From NCBI GenBank assembly GCA_002763335.1, contig PEYS01000148.1:1-7180 (forward strand): a stretch of 7,180 nucleotides of DNA. The letters run 5' to 3'. The stretch's first letter is position 1. Every line of letters starts with the position of its first letter. The position numbers were made by a program, and so were the translations under genes. Below are positions 5,440-7,180 of the stretch, in pieces. The notes beneath the pieces were generated by a model. It was given only the letters and a program-made list of their open reading frames with translations. It did no database searches and was not told the origin of the DNA. Source of the DNA: Candidatus Woesearchaeota archaeon CG08_land_8_20_14_0_20_47_9 (GTDB lineage Archaea; Nanobdellota; Nanobdellia; Woesearchaeales; CG1-02-47-18).

Positions 5440-5551
5440 GCTATTTGCCATTAGACATTAGCTGTTGGCCAAGAGCTAAAAGCCAAGAGCCAACGACATT
5501 ACTCAAAACTCATAACTGAAAACTGGTAACTGATAGCTGGATACCTGAAAA
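5440..5551. repeat. Degenerate 7-bp tandem array (16 units) forming the pilin leader
   Basis: The sequence divides without a break into sixteen 7-mers. The first half follows GCYANNN (GCTATTT, GCCATTA, GACATTA, GCTGTTG, GCCAAGA, GCTAAAA, GCCAAGA, GCCAACG). The second half follows TSATAAC (TCAAAAC, TCATAAC, TGAAAAC, TGGTAAC, TGATAGC, TGGATAC). The array begins just after the predicted transcription start and ends at the ribosome binding site. It has no open reading frame of note. Confidence 0.7.
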
Positions 5552-5558
5552 GGAGGTG
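5551..5558 (+). promoter_or_regulatory. Shine-Dalgarno site of the first pilin-like gene
   Basis: AGGAGGTG is a near-perfect anti-SD match. It ends 2 nt before an ATG at 5561 and 5 nt before a second ATG at 5564. Counted from GGAGG, spacing is 4 and 7 nt, which favours the second ATG. Confidence 0.8.
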
Positions 5559-5563
5559 TTATG

Positions 5564-5821
5564 ATGCGTAAGAAGGCTCAGAGCATGCCGCTTAATTCTA
5601 TAATCATAGCTATAATAGTGGTTGTTGTGCTGGTGATATTGATACTGGTGTTTACTGGAAGGATTGGGATATTCAGCAAGGAGGCTGGTAATTGTGAATC
5701 GCAGGGTGGGCAATGTGTTGCTAACGTAGATACGTGTGCTAATCTACCTGGCGTAGTGAAGACGACTGCGACATGTACAGATACAACTAAATCAACTTGT
5801 TGTATGCCTGACCTAACCTAG
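5564..5821 (+). CDS. Class III signal peptide (pilin-like) protein with six-Cys ectodomain, paralog 1
   Basis: The product is 85 residues starting MRKKAQSMPLN. Starting at the adjacent ATG at 5561 adds one Met. A short basic leader (RKKA) is followed by QSMPLN and then one long hydrophobic segment (SIIIAIIV through VLVILILVF). This is the layout of archaeal type IV pilin/archaellin precursors, cut by a PibD/EppA-type prepilin peptidase, probably before Q. The outside part is only about 50 residues and holds six cysteines in the pattern C-x6-C-x6-C-x12-C-x7-CC, which suggests a disulfide-stabilised small domain. The paralog at 5890 has the same N-terminus and Cys layout, so they arose by tandem duplication. 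Assembly into a pilus, or a role as a membrane-anchored surface protein, cannot be told apart. The start choice follows Shine-Dalgarno spacing and matches the paralog. Confidence 0.85.
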   Translation: MRKKAQSMPLNSIIIAIIVVVVLVILILVFTGRIGIFSKEAGNCESQGGQCVANVDTCANLPGVVKTTATCTDTTKSTCCMPDLT

Positions 5822-5829
5822 TCACAAAT

Positions 5830-5859
5830 AGCAGAGGAAGCTCCATCTGCTTAATTTTC
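5830..5859 (+). terminator. Hairpin followed by a T-rich tract between the two pilin-like genes
   Basis: AGCAGA-GGA, loop AGC, then TCC-A-TCTGCT forms a 9-bp stem with one bulged A. It is followed by TAATTTTC. It lies 9 bp after the first pilin stop. It could be a terminator, an attenuator or a stabilising structure lowering expression of the second gene. Confidence 0.4.
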
Positions 5860-5860
5860 A

Positions 5861-5870
5861 TTATTAAATA
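5861..5870 (+). promoter_or_regulatory. Possible TATA box of the second pilin-like gene
   Basis: TTATTAAATA lies with its centre about 24 bp upstream of the ATG at 5890, so a separate leaderless transcript is possible. A weak GGAG lies at 5876-5879, 10 nt before the ATG. Both read-through and own-promoter expression remain open. Confidence 0.35.
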
Positions 5871-5889
5871 GTCTTGGAGATGAAGAAAA

Positions 5890-6213
5890 ATGCGATTTAA
5901 AAAGGCACAGGCCATGCCCCTGAACACAATCATCATAGCCATTATTGTGGTTGTTGTGCTTGTGATTCTGATTCTAGTGTTTACTGGCAGGATCAGCTTA
6001 TTCAGTAAGGATGTTAAGAGTTGTGCTGCTATGGGGGGAGTGTGCGTTAGTAATGAGGCTGATTGTCAAGACTTAGTACAGGATATAAACGGAGACGGGA
6101 AAAAATTGAAAAATGAGGATTATAAGGTCTATGATGACGGTGATCCTGCCAAGATTGGTTGCCCAACAGACCCAGCAAAACCAACATGTTGTATCGGAAT
6201 GCGAATAAGTTGA
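5890..6213 (+). CDS. Class III signal peptide (pilin-like) six-Cys protein with EF-hand-like loop, paralog 2
   Basis: The product is 107 residues starting MRFKKAQAMPLN, with the same leader, membrane segment (13-31) and TGRI..FSK junction as paralog 1. The six cysteines C45, C52, C59, C91, C100 and C101 keep the first two spacings (x6, x6) and the final CC. The third-to-fourth spacing has grown from 12 to 31 residues. The added stretch contains DINGDGKKLKNE (65-76), which matches the 12-residue EF-hand/dockerin calcium loop: D at 1, N at 3, D at 5, G at 6 and E at 12. The inserted region is very acidic and would lie outside the cell, where calcium is plentiful. Its stop overlaps the ribosome binding site of a decayed third paralog. 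Family membership is clear; calcium binding is inferred. Confidence 0.85.
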   Translation: MRFKKAQAMPLNTIIIAIIVVVVLVILILVFTGRISLFSKDVKSCAAMGGVCVSNEADCQDLVQDINGDGKKLKNEDYKVYDDGDPAKIGCPTDPAKPTCCIGMRIS

Positions 6214-6219
6214 GGTTTT

Positions 6220-6324
6220 ATGCGTAAGAAATCCCAAGCCCAGCCCCCTTAACACAATCATAATAGCTGCTGTTGTACTTGAGGATATTTATTCTTGTAT
6301 CAACTAAGAGTATTGATTACCTTG
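6220..6324 (+). pseudogene. Decayed third pilin-like paralog
   Basis: ATG CGT AAG AAA gives MRKKSQAQPP before an in-frame stop at 6250-6252. Removing one base from the C run at 6244-6248 restores PLNTIIIAAVVL, plainly the paralog leader and membrane segment. A second single-base shift near 6281-6284 then gives IFILVSTKSIDYL, aligned with ILILVFTGRIGIF. The membrane segment is also about three residues short, and the usual Met before PLN is Gln. No cysteine-rich domain follows. A GAGG site at 6212-6215 overlaps the stop of paralog 2, showing the copy once followed it in an operon. Sequencing error could explain one shift, not all the differences. Confidence 0.7.
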
Positions 6325-6359
6325 CCCCACCCAATTCGCACCGGCCAGCCTGCCCCCGC

Positions 6360-6429
6360 CCCAATAGTTATGAGGTGTCAGAGACTAGCTACCAGCTGTC
6401 AGTCTTTAGCTTCCAGTCTTGAGAGAGGG
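6360..6429. repeat. Degenerate 7-bp tandem array (about 10 units)
   Basis: Consecutive 7-mers are CCCAATA, GTTATGA, GGTGTCA, GAGACTA, GCTACCA, GCTGTCA, GTCTTTA, GCTTCCA, GTCTTGA and GAGAGGG. The consensus is about GCTNTCA. The reverse complement (TGANAGC) matches units of the array at 5440-5551 such as TGATAGC and TGAAAAC, so the two arrays appear related and in opposite orientation, flanking the pilin-like cluster. Confidence 0.6.
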
Positions 6430-6482
6430 AACTCAATGAAGCATCTTTGTTACGATCCAGCAATCTTGTAAAAATAGCAAAC

Positions 6483-6490
6483 TATATATA
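6483..6490 (+). promoter_or_regulatory. TATA box of the HTH-nucleotidyltransferase gene
   Basis: TATATATA lies immediately before the first palindrome and shares a base with it. It predicts transcription starting near 6513, inside the palindrome array. A second A/T run (ATATTATAT, 6548-6556) is closer to the ATG but badly spaced for a leaderless start. Confidence 0.5.
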
Positions 6491-6549
6491 TGACCTAAGA
6501 GTCATCAAGAGATGACCTAAGAGTCATCAAGAGATGACCTAAGAGTCAT
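6490..6549. promoter_or_regulatory. Three identical palindromes at 22-bp spacing (putative operator array)
   Basis: ATGACCTAAGAGTCAT occurs exactly at 6490-6505, 6512-6527 and 6534-6549, separated by identical CAAGAG spacers. Each copy is an inverted repeat ATGAC-N6-GTCAT. The 22-bp period is about two DNA turns, so bound dimers would lie on the same face. The array sits between a TATA box and the start of an HTH protein, which suggests autoregulation. Confidence 0.75.
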
Positions 6550-6561
6550 ATTATATCTGTG

Positions 6562-6566
6562 AAGGA
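6562..6566 (+). promoter_or_regulatory. Weak Shine-Dalgarno site of the HTH-nucleotidyltransferase gene
   Basis: AAGGA lies 5 nt before the ATG at 6572. It supports this start and a leadered transcript from the TATA box at 6483. Confidence 0.45.
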
Positions 6567-6571
6567 TAACC

Positions 6572-7180
6572 ATGATCCTGACAAAAACCCAGCTGAAGAT
6601 AATGCAGCTTATCACAAGCCGAATAACCGAGTCGTTCTCTATTCGACAAGTGGAACGAGAACTTGGCATAGACTACTCTCTCGTCTACAGAGCCATTAAG
6701 CCACTTATACATAAATATAAGCTCTTAACAGCAACAGAACATGGCAGGCTTGTGCTGAATTTCAGAGAGCACCACAACATACTTGCATACGTTGAATACC
6801 TGCGAAGAGATGAATTTCTGAAGAAGCCGAGAAATACAGACCTAGCTATGTGCCTTAAAGCATTCGTTAATAAATTCAAAGAAGAAAGCTTCGTCTTGGT
6901 CATCTTTGGATCAGCGGTCAACAAAAACAACCCAAGAGATATTGATATCCTCCTGATAGGTGATAATACTAATAAAACAGAGTCTTCGGAACTATCCCTT
7001 CACAATACCTCAAGAGATTACATGTTAGATGGGAAATTTCATATCGTATGCATCTCATATGAGAGTGTCTATGAGATGCTAGGAAAAAGAGAACAACGAA
7101 ATGTCATGAATGAAGTGCTTAACAAACACATCCTCATTCACGGCGCAGAACTTTTTTACAGACTATTGGATAGGGGGCGG
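6572..7180 (+). CDS. HTH-nucleotidyltransferase fusion protein (MNT-like), open at right edge
   Basis: 203 codons are open to the window edge with no stop. Residues about 5-63 form a winged helix-turn-helix (LKIMQLITSRITESFSIRQV, then ERELGIDYSLVYRAIKPLI) with a wing around LLTATEHGRLVLNF. Residues about 90-200 are a minimal nucleotidyltransferase domain (NTP_transf_2/MNT type) with FGSAVNKNNPRDIDILLIG. G113/S114 and metal ligands D123 and D125 are visible. The strand that usually carries a third acidic ligand reads KFHIVCIS (155-162) and lacks it, so activity may be altered or lost. The end EVLNKHILIHGAELFYRLL is typical of the C-terminus of archaeal relatives, so the protein is nearly complete. 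MNT proteins often pair with HEPN partners as toxin-antitoxin modules; the next gene is outside the window. The three palindromes upstream suggest it represses itself. Confidence 0.82.
   Translation, partial: MILTKTQLKIMQLITSRITESFSIRQVERELGIDYSLVYRAIKPLIHKYKLLTATEHGRLVLNFREHHNILAYVEYLRRDEFLKKPRNTDLAMCLKAFVNKFKEESFVLVIFGSAVNKNNPRDIDILLIGDNTNKTESSELSLHNTSRDYMLDGKFHIVCISYESVYEMLGKREQRNVMNEVLNKHILIHGAELFYRLLDRGR

Larger units (their letters stand above)
6325..6571. other. Intergenic region: C-rich stretch, heptad array, promoter and palindrome array
   Basis: No gene was found here. From left to right it holds a C-rich stretch (about 6325-6362) unlike the surrounding DNA, a heptad array (6360-6429), an unassigned stretch (6430-6480), a TATA box (6483-6490) and three identical palindromes (6490-6549) before the nucleotidyltransferase start. 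Confidence 0.6.

Noticed and set aside
5440..5551. Riboswitch in the long pilin leader
   Set aside because: No conserved aptamer pattern or stable long-range pairing seen; the 7-bp register explains the sequence better.
5510..5713. Minus-strand open frame over the heptad array and first pilin gene
   Set aside because: Antisense to a gene with a strong ribosome binding site and class III signal; its His/Tyr-rich translation reflects the reverse of hydrophobic codons.
6490..6549. CRISPR array
   Set aside because: Only three repeats, and the spacers are identical 6-bp sequences; the units are palindromic and lie at a promoter, so operators fit better.
6685..6930. Minus-strand open frame
   Set aside because: Antisense to the HTH-nucleotidyltransferase, which has clear motifs; treated as a shadow.

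Overview
The window looks archaeal. The evidence is a gatD gene (archaeal Glu-tRNA(Gln) amidotransferase), an archaeal-type ATPase with a C-terminal nuclease-like domain, two small proteins with class III (archaellin/pilin-type) signal peptides, and A/T-only TATA boxes about 25 nt upstream of several starts, some implying leaderless mRNAs. Small, loosely packed genes and the pilin-like proteins fit a DPANN-type archaeon (Woesearchaeota/Pacearchaeota-like), but that placement is inference.

Left part (1-3600): the 3' end of an unidentified gene, then a transaldolase-family gene (183-1031, +) with a strong Shine-Dalgarno site. Facing it is a multi-pass membrane protein (1070-1630, -). A 250-bp non-coding stretch (1641-1891) follows, filled with five successive inverted repeats; the last runs into the gatD stop codon and has a diverged copy upstream of the transaldolase. 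Next come gatD (1890-3209, -) and a small wHTH-like protein (3280-3537, -) whose Shine-Dalgarno site lies inside a short hairpin.

Middle (3600-5420): a small winged-helix regulator (3643-3972, +) and a convergent ATPase (3969-5324, -) overlap by 4 bp at their stops. The ATPase start codon sits in the loop of a 9-bp perfect inverted repeat, beside a second one, between a TATA box and the start. This is a repressor-type layout on a probably leaderless gene.

Right part (5381-7180): a strong TATA box is followed by a leader made almost entirely of sixteen degenerate 7-bp units. Two tandem paralogous pilin-like genes then encode short six-cysteine ectodomains; the second carries an insertion with an EF-hand-type Ca loop. 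A third, frameshifted paralog follows, then another heptad array, then three identical palindromes at exact 22-bp spacing in front of an HTH-nucleotidyltransferase gene that runs off the right edge.

The metabolic and translation genes appear to be separate transcription units. The right half looks accessory: duplicated surface-protein genes, a decayed copy, repeat arrays and regulators with their own operator-like sites. The best candidates for undescribed biology are the Cys-rich pilin-like pair with its heptad leader, and the 22-bp-phased triple palindrome controlling the HTH-nucleotidyltransferase. No RNA genes, CRISPR arrays or transposases were seen.
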